This document shows, in pieces, positions 46,256-60,210 of a DNA stretch of 64,000 nt. How positions within the stretch are numbered: position 1 is the first letter of the stretch; every line of letters begins with the position of its first letter. A program made the translations under genes and the position numbers. The stretch is taken from assembly GCA_013398295.1 (NCBI GenBank), contig VZSF01006618.1:559938-623937 (forward strand), in the 5' to 3' direction. The DNA comes from Chionis minor (lineage: Eukaryota > Chordata > Aves > Charadriiformes > Chionididae). The notes under the pieces were generated by a model. That model searched no databases, was not told the origin of the DNA, and saw only the letters and a program-made list of their open reading frames with translations.

Positions 46256-48609
46256 GAATCTCTGTTGTGTATTTTCATCATGAGTTGGTAGGATTGTATT
46301 ATTTAACGGTTTTGTTGAATTCTAATAAAGTTTTACTTTTAGTGAGAGGCTGCTGTGGCGTACAGTATTCTAAAGAGCTGGATGACAGAAGCTCAGTAAC
46401 AGCTTGCCAGCATTTATGAAAATAGTGAGACAATGGTGTTTGGAATTGTGGAAAGCTATTAATAGCAAAAGAAAGTATAAAAAATAATTTAAGAGATCTT
46501 TGAAAGAGAAGGTGGGTTGCATAAGCTTGGATTGGTAAGGGAGGCAGGGAACGTGCTTCCTCACAAAGGGATAGTTGGGCAAGAAAGATATGAAAAAGAA
46601 ATGAACCCCAGTCATTCTGAGCAGGAATGGATTCCCAAGGAAAAGCTATGCAGAAGATGCATCATCCCAGAATTTTTGAGTGGTTCATAATCTCCATTTT
46701 CTTGTTCACAACATTGTTTCTAGAAATTCTGTGCCAAGCCTTGTATTTCTATGTGTAAACCTGTCTGGATATACTGATGCTGTGACTTCTGAAGAGTTAG
46801 TTTTTAGCCAGAGATGTACCTCCGTAGTGAGAATTTGTGAAGAGGCAGCTTTGATGGGGGTTGGCAATGGATGTTGTCATTTTGGGTTCCAGCTGCCCCA
46901 TGAAGATGTGATGGACTAAACCTGAATTGGAAAACTGTTCCTAGAGCTCCAAAGATTCGTGCATGCAGCCTAGACTCTGACCAGGCTCCTAATGCTTAAA
47001 AATGTTGGAATTTTTAGTAGCTGGATTCCTGAAAATCAGCCTGTTAAGTGTATGAAAGTTGGAACATTCTATCAGTGACTATTACAGCAAAAAGTAGTGT
47101 TATTTTCTGAGCATGGGAAACTGAGTTTAGAAATCAATGGAAGAGTTGAGATTTCCTGAATCCATTTATTCTGCCGTAACCGTCTGTCACTTTTTTCTAG
47201 TACTGCTAAACCCTGAAATTTTAAATCTGTTGCCAAAACCTTGTTTTCTTTTATACAGCCTGTTAGATTTTGAAGCTGAAAATACATGAAAGACCTCACA
47301 CAATTTCAGAATTTGCTGCTGGAAATCTCTTGCTTTTAGTAGCCCTGCCTACTGCAGCGAGGGCCTCTCCCATACACACAGCATTTGATCTAAAAGTATT
47401 CAGAAACCGATGGGAGAGAGAGGCTAAGGGCTACATTCTGACATTCTCACTCCGCATGGCTAGTATTGTCATTTGCACTTAGGAAGTGTTGTCACCTACC
47501 AGGTGTGTTAGTTTTGTGCTGCAGGTGAGTGCAAACATTTTCATGCAGATGGAGACTGGGATGAATCTTGCTGAGTTTTAAACTTGTAAGTTGTGAATAT
47601 TAGAAAAGATGCCAAAAGAATGGTGAACAAGTAAATGAATAGTGAACCTAGGGACCAAAGTACTAGTCTTAAAAATAATAATAAAAAAATGGCGTTTGAG
47701 TTAGAATATCTAAGAAATAGCTAGGAAATAACTAAATACGGTTGTATTTATATAACTATATATATTCTTATAGTAAACTGAATAGTAGTCTATTCAGGGA
47801 ATTGTAAACCTGGAGGGGATATTGGTGGGTGGTTTGGTTTGGTGTTTTTTGCAGGGTGGGGAGGTATTCTTTGGGGGAAAAAAAAAAGTGAGGTAAATAT
47901 GTGCAGAATGCTACTTTATAGTAGGTAAATATTTTTAGAACTGTTTGTTTTTTCCAAAAGAATTCCTAAATGAATAATAGAAATACAAAATTACTGTCTG
48001 GATTTTATATTGATAAAGTTTGAGTATATAACTGACAGTTTTTAAATAAAACTGACCATAGTAAGGATTCATGGAGAACCCTTTTCAAACATGTCAACAT
48101 CTAAAGGAGGTACTTTTAAGGAGGAATTAATTTGAAATACAAAATGGTTTAGATAAGGCTTTGTCAAGTAGGATTGCATTAACTCCATACTGTAGAATTT
48201 TCCCGCTGGAGCTCTTTGGTTTTCTGCTCAAATTTTTGGATATTTTAAATATCCTTGCAAGTTCTGTTTCCATAATTATGTCTGCATTTTTCCTTTAAAG
48301 TCTCACTGCAGCTGGGATCTACAACTATTTATGCATGAGGGAAAAGACAAAATTCATCTCCCGTGCATTGAACAAGAGTTAATAGTTTCAATACAGGAAT
48401 TACAGAGCAGTTTTAAATACTTTATACTTTACTACTCTCCAGAGACTTTGCATTTTAAATCTAACACTGGAAAACTATTAGAGACTAGCAGAAATAATGG
48501 CAAATTATTAGTTACGATGGCAAGTGGTAGAAAATGTACACAGCACATAAGGAACTGCTTAAAATATGTCAACAATTAATAGTTATGAAAAAAAAATTGT
48601 CTGGATGGA
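46256..48609. other. Non-coding stretch
   Basis: No gene recognised. It contains a T/G-rich tract at 47826-47866 and a near-perfect palindrome at 48239-48255 (GGATATTT-T-AAATATCC). The remainder is AT-rich unique sequence. Confidence 0.5.
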
Positions 48610-49240
48610 GGAGGATAATCCTCAAGGATCAGCTTGGAGAGAATTAGTTTTGTTGTATGATTTTTATTAATGACTTTGGCATAAACAATGCAATTATGCT
48701 GATGAAATCTATTGATGACAAAAATTTAGGCGGGATCATGAAGACAATTATTTTATATTATAAGGGAAAGAACTGGACAGACTTGGACATCAGAGTAATA
48801 GGAAATCAATCAAACAAACCCTAAAGCTGGGCACTTGGGAACCAAAACATCTCTTCCAGAGGCTCACAGCTGTAAGTAGTCACAGAGGAAGAGGATCTGG
48901 GTGCATTGATTTCATACACAGGAAGAGTATTGAGCCATCAGTGTGACATGGTCGTGGAAGAATGAAATGCGTATCCAATGAAGTGCTCCCAAAGCGTGAG
49001 TACTGATACTCATGTTCAGGCACTCAAGAGACCTCTCTGGGTATGTTGTGAGTGATTCCAATCACTCGTGATCAAAAGATGTGGATCCAAACTGGAATGT
49101 CCAGCCAGGATCACTGGAGGAATGGGGAACTCCCTGTACAAGAGGAGATGAAAAAACATGATTTACTCAGTGTCAAAACCGAAAAGCTGAAGAGGGCTAT
49201 TGTGGCTGTTTATATCAGGAAAGAGAAGAGCTTTTTTTGT
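48610..49240 (+). mobile_element. Decayed CR1 LINE, reverse-transcriptase to C-terminal part of ORF2
   Basis: Conceptual reading of the plus strand recovers, with frameshifts and stops, the CR1 ORF2 order. First comes a PQGS-like start (about 48612), then FINDF...(SIDD)KNLGG at about 48664-48735, where CR1 has FINDL...FADDTKLGG. Next is a 'dLGV...SQQC'-like region near 48890-48950, and finally EE-MKKHDLLSVKTEKLKRA-IVAVYI near 49140-49215, matching the [28 protein letters not shown] end of CR1. The catalytic F/YADD has become SIDD. It is long dead, sense-oriented and truncated at the 5' side. Confidence 0.8.
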
Positions 49241-52200
49241 ACTTAACCTAAAATTGTCCAAATGGTACCAAATAGCCATGCATAAATTTAGAACCAGTTA
49301 TATTTAAAAAAAAATAAATAAAATTGTTTCCAACTATAACAATGTGAACATTTTGGGATTGCCTAGTTACTTCAGTACTCTTTTGATTTGTTTTTAAAAA
49401 CAGAGAGAGAAATTGAAATGTGTTTGTCAATGTAACCCCTTTCCCTTCGGATAGTGCATGGTAGAAAGTTGTATTTTTGAGACAGCAAGAGAGTAATGAA
49501 TGTCTAGGTCTAATCCCAAACTCATAGTAGTCAGTAGGTCAAAGCTTTTGAAGCAGCAGTTGCCCAAACACATTACGTACGACAAGGCTGAAGCTCCATT
49601 TTGGTGGCCTGAGACAACTCTTTTGCCTGATCCTTAACAGTGCAGGATAAAATGGTTTGGGGAGGAAAAAAGAACTTATTCAGCCATGCTGAAATAAACA
49701 TGTAAAAGTATTCAGGCAAATACTTCATCCTGATAGATACAGTATCAGATTTTGATCTCTGAGAAGTTCCTCACCTCAACAGTTCCACTCTTTACTCTTT
49801 ATGTGAACACACAATTGAAGATTCTCTGATCTAGCTGCCTCTGTGGACTCTGCTATTTTGAAACTCAGTATTACTGTGGCTATGGTTTTCTTTTTAGACT
49901 TCAGTAGTATATGTGGAGAAACTAATTACTTCGCTTGGTATGATTTGACAAAAGCAATTCCCCCTTCAGAACATGCCAGTTGTGGTCAACTCTCCTGATA
50001 GTTTTGGCGTAATACCATCAGCTTTCAATGACTACTAAAACTAGGGTCTGGGACAAAAAGGAAAATAAAATGCTAATTCAGACTTGAAAACAGGGTATTT
50101 TCTGACTTTTGCTTTCTATGAATTCACTGCTGACCACAACATTCACTAGCCTGTGAAATTCAAAACACTTTCAAAATCCAGAGAGGGGAATGCGCAGTGC
50201 TCTCTGCATCATGTTATGTGTCATTCACAGGGGCTTTATGCTAACCTCGTATATAGAAGAATTTAGAATTTTCTTTAATAATAGAATGTAACACAGAATA
50301 TATACATAGAATTTTAAAATAAGTTTTAAAACTAATCAGCAGAGTACAGAACACATTTTGAGGATTGTTTAATTTTTCCTTTGATATGTTAAGATCATTT
50401 TCTCTTTGGGAAACCTTACAGTGAAAGTCCCAAGCAACGCCACTTGCCTTATCTTGCAGGTATACTTCAGGAAGGATCTGCAGCCCACAAGTATGTGACA
50501 AGAAATTGAATTTAAAAAAAAAAGCAATTAACTTTGTAAGTTAGCTATTTAGGTGCAGGCAAATTACAGCCAGAAAGAATTGATATTCACTATATACATT
50601 ACATACCCAACTCTGTTTTTAGTCAAGAGTCAGACCTGGCCATGCCTAGACTTGACTCTTCTAGACAGCCTGTGTACTTCAAACCTGAGTCTCGGAGTTT
50701 GAAACCATTGCATCCAGTGCAGAGAGGCACTGTACCTTTCCCTTCCCAGTCTCTCCCATGAGCAAACAATCCCCTCCAAACTGTGTAGCCGTAATAGTCA
50801 TATCTGTTTTAAATCCTTGGGAATCTCAGTGTTGGGATGATGCTTATACCTTTTAGTTGGATGGGGGTCTTAGTGGCTCTGAAAGGCTTTGGACTGTAGC
50901 TGTAAAGTTAAAGTTGTCACATGAATAACTATTCATTATGTCAACGAGGTATTTAATTTGATGGCTTCATTGTCCTATGATGACTTCTCTCTTAACTGCA
51001 GACCGACAGCAGGATTCTCATAGTCAAGTGAGGACTCCTAAGTTTGATGCTGGGGGCTGCATAGAGTGAAAAATTTAGGGACTCTTACAGGTAGAGTTCA
51101 GTTCTGTCATCTGTGCTGTGGGCAGTAGCATCTGGCTACCAAGAAGAGCAATAGTAGCAACTTAAATAACTGTAGCTGTCAAGGTGTTATTCTAGTGCAG
51201 ATCAGAAGTATCTTTACCAATATCGAATGCATTTTATAACCATTAAAACCCGCACAGGAAGTTCAGCCTCAAAACCAATATTATGTTCTGTTTCTGGTAC
51301 TACACTGCTGGTCCCTATGCAGATCAGTGATGCATTGTGAACTAACATGGAAAGGCGATTATGTTCTGATTCTTAGATTTCAGATATGACTCTTGATAGG
51401 TTTTTCAGTTTCCTCATCTTTGGCATTACTATGAGCCTGGATTTCTGTGTAATTTGATCAGGATTAATCTTTAACATATGTGCCATTCTTCTTTTCCCAT
51501 AGTTAAAATAACAGATGTAAGCCCTGTTTTTTTTCTGTGCAGCTTTATTTTACTGTATTGTTGGAAACAACAAATGTCATGAAGATTTAATTTTTATGGT
51601 AATGGATATGGGGCCAGAATAATTATGTCTTAATTACTATTTACAATTAGGTTGATCTTTTTGAAATTAGAAAACTATATAGTTGTTTGCTGTGCATATC
51701 AACATATGGATAGAGCATGCTGTATACTGAACACATGTAACTTTTGTCCCCCTACAGAAGGCATGCAAAGCAGAACAATCTCCTGCTCTTTCGTTGTCTG
51801 AAAAAAATAGTCCTGTCTGTCTTGCCATACTCCTATTTCCTCTTAGAGGTATCCTCATCTTTGTTGGATGACACACTAATGGGACAGCAGAGCTGACTCT
51901 GCCCATTCTATATCTGTTTTCATCCACTCAATGCCCAGTTGAGTGGCACAGAAAAGAAGGTGAATTATTAGGCAATTTCATAGCTTATATCTCCACAGGG
52001 GTTGTTTTTCATAGGACCCCAGTACTGCCAAATTAGTGCTATGTGCCTAAGAAGTGAGATAAAAGACAACACTAGGCAGATATTTCTCCTAAACATAAAA
52101 CATCTGTAGGGAAAGCTCAGTCTAAAGTTTACTTTGATAACAAGACCCTCTTTGATTTAATGTACTTTTTGTACTTGTTAAAACATACACTTGTCTTATA

Positions 52201-53315
52201 ATTTAGTAGTATATATGTTATCAACTCTTGAGGGTTAATCACTTTGAGTATAATAGACTTGTTTTGCTAAGACTGGGTCTCCAGCTGGTCTGAATTATCA
52301 CAGCCCCGTTGCTCTTAAATTCTTCCCACTTTAATGAAATATTGAGTATTTCCCTGTTCCTAGCTTCTTTTTTGGTCGCTTCACCTTTGGGGGGGGAAAA
52401 AAATATGTATTGCAATAAGGATTAAATTACTTTATCATTTTTTGTAAATATACCATATAAAAAGTTGTAATGTCACTCTGAGTGGAGTATTTCTGGCTTG
52501 TATTTGCCCTTTATCTCATTATAATGATGCCAGAGGTCCAATGTAAATATCCTTCTGTTCTGTCCAGCAACCCATACTTTAATTTAGTGTAATCAGAAAA
52601 TAACAACTTCTGTAAAAGCGCCTGTCACAGAGAAATAATAGGGCTGTTAGGCATTTGGCAAAACTCCATTGCATACTGCTGAGATACATATTCCAGTTTT
52701 GCAGGACGTTTGTCAAGCCACTTGGTTGCTGTAATGTGCTGGGAGGATCTTCCTATCATCAGATAGCACCTGACAGCAGACTGTGAACAGCCAGCTCTTC
52801 ACAATTTAATGAGAAAACCTGGAGCAGTAATCCCATCAGGAAGGGCATGTACTGTAGTTCTGATTACCGTATTTACAACCAGTGCTGTACTTACTGTTTT
52901 CATATGGTTCTTTTTTTTTTTTTTTTCCTACTGAGAAATTATTCTTCATGGCATTAACTGTGAATCAAATAGACTCTCTGGGGAAATAACTTTAAAGCAT
53001 ATCTGGATCTTTCAGTTATTTTTTGTATGTTAACAGTATAATATTTTCCTGAGCAAGATTTTACTTCTTTATTTGCAGTGCTTGAAGAAGCACCAGATTA
53101 GGCTTTAAAGTGGTTATTGGAAGAAGGTATAGACTTATTTTATCCATGCTGTAGTGACTGGCAGCAGTTCAGTTTGTTGCGGTCAGAGCACTTTTAGCAC
53201 ATCCAATATATAGACGCGTGTAAAAGTCTCGCATATGGAACCCCATGTGTTGAAAAATGTGCTTCTGCCTTCTGTGCGCTCCTGAAAACTGCTCCATAGG
53301 ACTCATAAATAAAAA
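49241..53315. other. Non-coding stretch
   Basis: AT-rich unique sequence; no gene, RNA gene or recognised transposon. Poly-T runs include 52911-52926. Open frames stay below 90 codons. Confidence 0.5.
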
Positions 53316-53339
53316 ATGAAGAGGAAGATGAAGAGGAAG
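53316..53339. repeat. Two exact 12-bp tandem copies in a purine tract
   Basis: ATGAAGAGGAAG occurs at 53316-53327 and 53328-53339 within a purine-rich run (about 53312-53345). The strand asymmetry gives triplex or splice-enhancer potential, but no exon is evident around it. Confidence 0.85.
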
Positions 53340-53345
53340 GAAAGT

Positions 53346-56300
53346 CTTCTATTTAAAAAGTTAAATAGACGAAAGACAACTGAAGAGGAAAAAAACATGT
53401 ATAAATGAAAACAAAAGCCATTCATTTAGTTACACTTAAGGGGCAAATTGAAAAAATGGATTGATATTTTTTCAAAAGATAGTTTAAAACCACTTTAGTA
53501 AACCTTTTTTTCACTGAAAGCTTGTTTGAATTGCAAGTTTTTCCAAATAAAACAAGCTTTGACATTTGGGGAGGAAGGAAAAAAGGCACACTGACTTTTT
53601 TTGACTTAGGGGGAAAGTATTCTTCACAGCGTGTGTGGTATTAAGACTTCTGTGAAAGAAAAGGACATCTGTAGTATTAGCCATGTTTTGTTGCTTTTTT
53701 TTGTTTTCAATTGCATAAAAGTACATCCCAGAATAGATTCATAAGTGCTGTCATGAAACATGTGAACCTTGATGGATGCTAATTTGTTCTGTGCAGAGTC
53801 CAGCCAGAGTAATTCCTGGAATGGTGGGAGCCCTCTGGATAGCAGATAGCTGGGAGGCCAGCGCTGGCTGTCCGCTGTCTTTCTTACTGAGTTTTTTGTT
53901 TTCCAAATTGACTCTGTGTTGGATCACCACCTGCAGTAAACCAGCATTGCTACACCTGATCATAAAATTCATGTTTTATATTACGTGTAGAAGATTAGAA
54001 ATCTGTGATTTTTGTTTGTTTTATTTTATTTTTAATTTCCAGAGTAAGTTAAGATTTTCAGCCGATTTGAAAATTGGGATAGTTTGTACCTCAGTTGTGT
54101 ACTCTAGTGTTGTTGAAGATCTGTGGCCTGGAATGGGCTCTTGGGAAGTGTTGCTTTTTCTGTTTGTGGCAGGAGAGCAGGAAAAAAAAGTCTCTATCCA
54201 TCTCTTTCATCCTGTGCTGAGAACAGCACAGTGAACTCTAACCTTACAGCACTGAACTCGGTCCTTGCCTGCGTGCTTAAAGGAGTGCAGTATTGGTTGC
54301 AGAAATGTAAACTGTTTGTACTTGGCGCTGTTATTTTGGATATTGGCACTGACTGATTTCCAGAGTTTGATTGGAGCTGTAATTGCTCTTATGTCAGATG
54401 TTATGTCTCGGCTCTCTGGATGGTTAGTACATGAAGAAAACTGAACCCTTGTTTTTCTTGAATAGCAATTTTGGGAGTTGCATGTGGTAGAGCTTAATAT
54501 AAATTTTGAGGACTGTAACAGATGTCGAAGAAAGTGAAAGTGATCAGTGTATGAATGCTTATACTGAGATAAAATCTAGGTCTTGCAATTCCTCTTGGGA
54601 AAAGCAAGCTGGAGCAGTGGATGACACCCTCAGTGCTTGCAACTTCTTTTACTGCATGGAATTACATGCATCAGTTGTTGTCATTGGCTTGCTTGGCTTT
54701 AGAGTGATCATATCACACACACACGCATCCCCTTTCCAATCTCTTTTCTTTACTAAAAATTAAGTAATTGGCTTTGTAATATTGTAAGAGCAGTTGTTCC
54801 CCCACAGTCTGCATTCTCTTCCAGCTCTGGTGTGTCTCAGTGTAGTATGAGATTGATCTGTGTGTGATACAACTGTAGAGATGCATGTTAGTTGAGTTGG
54901 TCCTCAATGGTAAGGGCAGTGTTCATCAGGGAACTGATTCTGTCTGATCAAGATAGAAAATTTAACTCTGAGGAAAATATGAAAGATGTATTGAAAAGCT
55001 TGGCAGGGCTGTTGCAGCTGTCTTGGTTTTCTAGATCCTCAGCTTATCCTTAATATTAGTTTAAGAGCATTTGAATGAATTTTCTATCTATAAATTATTT
55101 CATTAGCAGAAATATTTTCTGTTTGTGTTTACTTTACTGTAAAGCTCAGAATTCAGGAATTTTTTTGTAGTACTTAACAGAACTGTACAGAACTGAAATA
55201 CTTAACAGAAGATACATACCATTGACTTTGCCAGTCGAATAAAGTAATGCATGTTCCAGCTTACATATGTATGAAATGAATTATTTGTAGCTATTTTTCA
55301 GAGCTTTTACTTGAAGAATTTCATGATTATTTGAATTATTGCTGGAAATTTTCAATTTAGTTATTAGAATTCCACTATCAGCTTATGGGCTGTTTTGAAT
55401 AATAGTAAAAAAAAAAAAAGCATGTGGGGAAAAGAGTTGTAAAGTATCCAGTCAGAGTTACTTATAGTAATAATTTTCTCCTACAGAGTCACCTTATAAA
55501 GAATAACTGCGATGTTTTTTTTGTTTCATTAAACTGGTGAATTATAAATAAACACTGGCTGTGGAGTAGCATATACTATGCATTACATTCATGTATGTTA
55601 TTTTTAAATTACGAATCATTTTAAAACAAGGACAATCTAATCTGCTTCAGATGCAGTTGCCTTATTTATTATTTTATCATTCTGTAGATCATAATGGTCT
55701 GTAAATGTAATCTGTTGTATAATTTTTTGACCCTTTGTAAATTTTCAGTCTTTAGAAATAAACCAGAGCTTTCTGGAACTGCTGCCTAGAGAGAAACAAA
55801 GTCTATTTACATCTTGGTTTCTTAAATGTCTCTAGTTTTCTTTTGGTTTGATTGCCACCCCCTAGCAGAGTTTCCTTGATTCCTGATTATCATCCTATTA
55901 TCCCTTATCATGGCATTTTAAAGTTTTACTTCATAGCATAGCAAAAGAGAAATACTTTTCTGGGACCATATTGCTGTTTCCTTATGTCTTGCTGTCCATA
56001 TTTTGCTCTTGTATTTGGTCGCCCTTGTAGTTTTTGCTTCTTGATGAGGCCTTTCTTGCCTTTGTTTTTTTCCTTGTAGTTGGACTGGTTAATTCATTCC
56101 TGGTGTGAATTTTTGTCCAATACGTACTGGACCGATACTGAAGAAGGAGTAGTGATGGACTTCCCTGGCTTCTGTCTTTAAGGCACTCCTGCATAGGCCA
56201 GCTTTGGTCTCGGAGTGCAGGTCATGTTTTCTCTGTACGGACAAGGCAGATCCTGCAGCAGGGACCTTCCTCCCTTTTGGCAAACCTTGGGCACATGAAT

Positions 56301-56526
56301 GTAACCCAGCAATGTCAGGCCCCAGAAGCTTTGAAAACAGAGGGCTTAAATGTTCTAGAAAAATATGTGTTGAAATAACTGCTACTTCTTCCTTTGTCTG
56401 CCCTGCTTAATTTTTCAGCCCCTGATTATCTCTCTTCCTCTATCTTTTTTTTACTCCTGTGAGATTATACAGATAATGCCATCCTTGGTCATGATGGTAT
56501 CAGTTTGGAGAGTTCTGGTTTGCTGT
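53346..56526. other. Non-coding stretch
   Basis: No gene recognised. An open frame of 152 codons (53776-54234) has a hydrophobic middle but no recognisable domain and ends in unremarkable sequence. TACTTAACAGAA is repeated at 55171 and 55199. Minus-strand open frames at 56.0-56.3 kb are Lys/Arg-rich but match nothing I know. Confidence 0.45.
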
Positions 56527-56630
56527 TGTCGTGGTTTTAAGTCTCCTGGACTAAATCACCCAGCACCAAGGAGACAGTGGAACATTTGGCAATTGGTAAA
56601 TTGGAAGGAAAAAACCCCCAAAAACTAATT
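56527..56630 (-). mobile_element. Possible antisense LTR-end fragment
   Basis: Begins TGTCGTGGTTTTAAG, close to the reverse complement of the 3' end of the avian LTR family to which 33578-34278 appears to belong (its members often end '...ggttaaaccacgaca'). Similarity fades after the first 30 bp and no second end or target duplication is seen. This is weak evidence. Confidence 0.28.
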
Positions 56631-59600
56631 CTGTAAGTAGTTACACTAGATTCTTTAAAAATATCTTCTGTCAGTTATTCTGTCCTCAGCAGACTGTTCT
56701 CTTTAGGAATGTTATATGTGAAAGTTGGAAGCTTTTCAGGAACATCTAGTGGTAAATAGGAGCCTAACATATACATACTTTGGGACAGTCAAATGATAAT
56801 ATTTTATAGTTTCCCCAAAAATCTAGTAGAAATTAATGTTTCCCTAGCGGCTGATCAAGATAGGCATCCTTAGCAATTATGAATCAGTTGATATCCTCCT
56901 AAAGCATTACAGTTTTGATCTTTACCTCTTTCACTTTGTTGATGTGAAAAAGTGAAGATTTTAAACCTATATCAATTTTAAAGCTGCTGTGTAAATCTCC
57001 ATAATCAGATTTTTATCTTCTACTTTCCTGGGATTGCTTTCTCTTCTTGTTTCAATTTACTTTCAGCAACCTCCATCTTGTTTTTCTTCACATGTGCTAC
57101 TTCTAATTTTGTCACTGTTTAATGAATTAAAATCTGTCTTACCAAATTAACAGATTTATTTTTTTTCCTATGACTTATTTTGCCTTTGCAATTTTGCTGC
57201 CCCATCACACTTTATTTACTGGAGTTATTTGAATAATGTACTTCATTTCCACAGTTAGAGCTACCTTCTACTTGCTTAGTTTACAAAGCCTTACTCATGA
57301 GCTTTCTCATTTGGCTCATAAATCTCAGTCAACTGTGAAAAGTATAGTAACCTTTGGGTATAGGAGGGAAGCTTTATGATTCAGTAAAAGCTCTGAACAT
57401 GACATCTTTTTTAAGTATTAATAGATGTTACCGTGTTTGGAAGGTGGCAAGATGGCCAACTATGTTTGTAAGTGCAGTTGGAGAAGGTGCTAGTTTTGAG
57501 AACATGCTATGTATGTTCTTAAAAATTATTATTTGTGTCTTGAGCTATTTGCATTCTGCTACATCTAAATCTAGCCTTTATTATAAAGCCAGGTTTTTTG
57601 ACATATATGTGAAATATACAATTCAGCTGAAAATTTGTACTTGATCTGAAGATCAACCCTCACTGGTGTTGAAAGAAAGATTCCCAGATGTGGATTAGTT
57701 TTCTTACATGAGTACTTTTGCTAATATCAGCAAGCCCTTTCAGTTTAGATATTAATGTTCTTGTTCAAATAAAACTAAATAGATAAAATATGAGATATTT
57801 ATACAATAATCAGAAAATTAAATAACTTTTTGTATTTCATTTTAGTCTATGTGATATATACAAATGTGAGACCTACAGTCCCTGCTATTACAATGCCAAA
57901 GGTGACATACGTATCCTTCCTGGGTACATTAATATAATAGTATTGATAATTAATTCTGAGAGAATCTGAACTGAAGGACCTTTGCCAAAATACTTAATGT
58001 GTCTTTCTTCATGAAAGTAGAAGATCAAGTAAAAGTTAATGGTTTGATAAGACTGAGGCTCATCACCCATGTTTTTTATCCTCTTATCAATTACCAAATG
58101 TTAAAATAATCTTTTGTAACTAAACAAAAATTTTTCTAAATGTATAATCTTCAGTGTTTTCTGGAGCTGGGAGTGAAGACTACCGTCACTTCCAACCAAA
58201 ACTGGGAGAGAAAACAATTAGAACTGTGGTGTCTTAATTAAGAAGTTAAACATGCTTTTGTGTTGTCTAGCTAAAGTAAGGTGCTCTCTGGTCTCAATTT
58301 TTCATCTTTGAAAGATCAGAAGCCTCAGTATGACCTTCTCCAAACTTTCTTGTATATTTATTGTTGCCTTGGCTGCTTTTAAACTGAAGTGTGAGATGTT
58401 TTGTGCGACAGCACATTAATCTGTGTGTGTGTGTTAAATCAGGTGGTAACAAGAGATAAGAGGAGAGGAAAAGAGCGACTTTGGGTGAGACTTTTCTAAG
58501 TGTGGGGCCCTGCTGACAGAGGCACAGGTTTTGCGATTTGGTCACTGCCTCTCCTGCAGAACAACCCCTGGCACCCTACCCTGGGAAGCTGTATCGGGAA
58601 GTAGGGAAAAGCTGCAATTTTCTGCTGCCAGCTTGTGGGAGGTGGGGATCACACTCTTCTGAGGCTTCAAGTGTCTTTGATTTGATATAAGAAAAAGGGA
58701 AAAGTCCACCTGTTCTTCATGAAGACCAGCTTTTTGCCCGTTCTGCAGTTAAGTGTGAATGGACAGCTTCCAATAGGAATAGCTGGCCAGCTTACAAGAC
58801 ACAGGGGGAATACACCTACGGTGACTGGCTGGATAACATCTGTTGGCACTTGCAGGTGGTGATGGTCTTTTTCAGTGTTGACTATGAATTTGAGAGCATG
58901 TGTGGAAAAACAAAGTCATGTTGCTTGTTATATTGAGGAAAGGGGGAGAAAATACTATTTCTGCTGCATTGCGCATAATGCTGGAAACTTCACCTTTAAC
59001 AGAGAAGTGGGAATTACATAAACAAACACAGAAGTCATAATCTCACCTTTTGAAGAACACTAAACAGCCCAAGATCCCTCATGATCTTCTGCATAGTTTA
59101 AGTTTTGGGGCAAAACTGGGTTTGAATTCCCCACCATGTGAAAATCCTCTTTACCCCCTCTCCCGATAAAACCGATAGTTTTAGTTTTTTCTCTGTTGAT
59201 AGTGTAAGAGACGACGTTTATCATTTTCCTATTTTATTCAAAGGATTTGGGATTGAATATATAATTAGTGGTGAACTATGTAATTTCTTCAGAAAGATGA
59301 GAATAAAGTTGAGATCTGACTATGGCACAAATAAATGCTTGCCACATGTTTTTTTTTTATTTTGCTACTTGGTTGACTAATCCTGTTCTCCTGTTCTGAG
59401 AAGATGCCATAATCAAAGAAAACATTTTTGCTTTGAGCACTGAAGTAATACTAGATGAGATTTTTCTCAGGTAGTTTTGTGGGGTTTTTTTAAAGATAAT
59501 TTATGAACCTCACTGAGTGATAAACTGGCTAGATTAATCTGAAAGGACTTTCTTATGGCATTTCTAGTCATTCCTGGTGTGAAATAGAAATGAAATGCTA

Positions 59601-60194
59601 TGAACAACATGTGTATTCCATCCCACATATTTTGCTAGCTACGAGTCAAAGGTTTGTACATGGAATTTACCCCCTTGAGTGAGGAGGGATTAATATAGTA
59701 GTTCTGTAGTCCTTGGCCTATAAAAAAAAAAAAAAAAAAAAGCCGGGGGGGGACAACTCTGGTCACGTACCCATGTTCACACCCACTTCTTTCTGACATA
59801 CAGATAATCCCTTTTTCCTTCTCCCGCCCTTGGTCCTGGCTCCAAGGCACGCTTATGGAGCCAAGATGCGTATTTCACATGGAAAATGAAACGCCATGTG
59901 GACCTGATCTTGTAGCTACCCTTGCCCCATTTCTTAATCATAAGATTTGACGATGTGTGTGGAAGTGATGTATTTGAAACTTGTTTTCTACTTGCCCTGG
60001 GTCCATTTATGTGAAGTTAGCTTTACTAAGAAATTGTCTGTCTGAGCAATACGTAATTTGAACATCAACTTTTTGGGGATTTTTGTGCATTTCATTGCAT
60101 TCAAAGATCAATGTTTAGTGATATGTGTATCCAATGAAGGATAAAAGATGTATATAAACATTGCAACAACTGTGATAAGACCTTAACAACAGAT
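56631..60194. other. Non-coding stretch
   Basis: No gene recognised. It contains a TG microsatellite (58422-58434) and an A20/G8 low-complexity block (59722-59752). The block at about 60060-60260 is repeat-free and may be regulatory; see the SOX-OCT-like site. Confidence 0.45.
59722..59752. repeat. A20 run followed by GCC and G8
   Basis: Twenty A (59722-59741), GCC, then eight G (59745-59752). It could be a degenerate retroposon tail, but the sequence to its left matches no element I know. The homopolymers make the exact lengths uncertain. Confidence 0.85.
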
Positions 60195-60210
60195 CATTGC
60201 GTATGCAAAT
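60195..60210 (+). promoter_or_regulatory. Near SOX-OCT composite site
   Basis: CATTGCGTATGCAAAT holds a perfect octamer (ATGCAAAT, 60203-60210) preceded by a SOX-like CATTG. The canonical SOX2-POU composite is CATTGTTATGCAAAT; here there is one extra base and one mismatch. It lies in a repeat-free block. A single motif is weak evidence for function. Confidence 0.35.

Noticed and set aside
53776..54234. 152-codon plus-strand open frame with hydrophobic stretches
   Set aside because: Hydrophobicity follows from T-rich sequence; no signal peptide pattern, domain or splice structure.
55982..56283. Lys/Arg-rich minus-strand frames suggesting a ribosomal-protein processed pseudogene
   Set aside because: I compared them from memory with several ribosomal proteins and found no convincing match, no poly-A tail and no target duplication.
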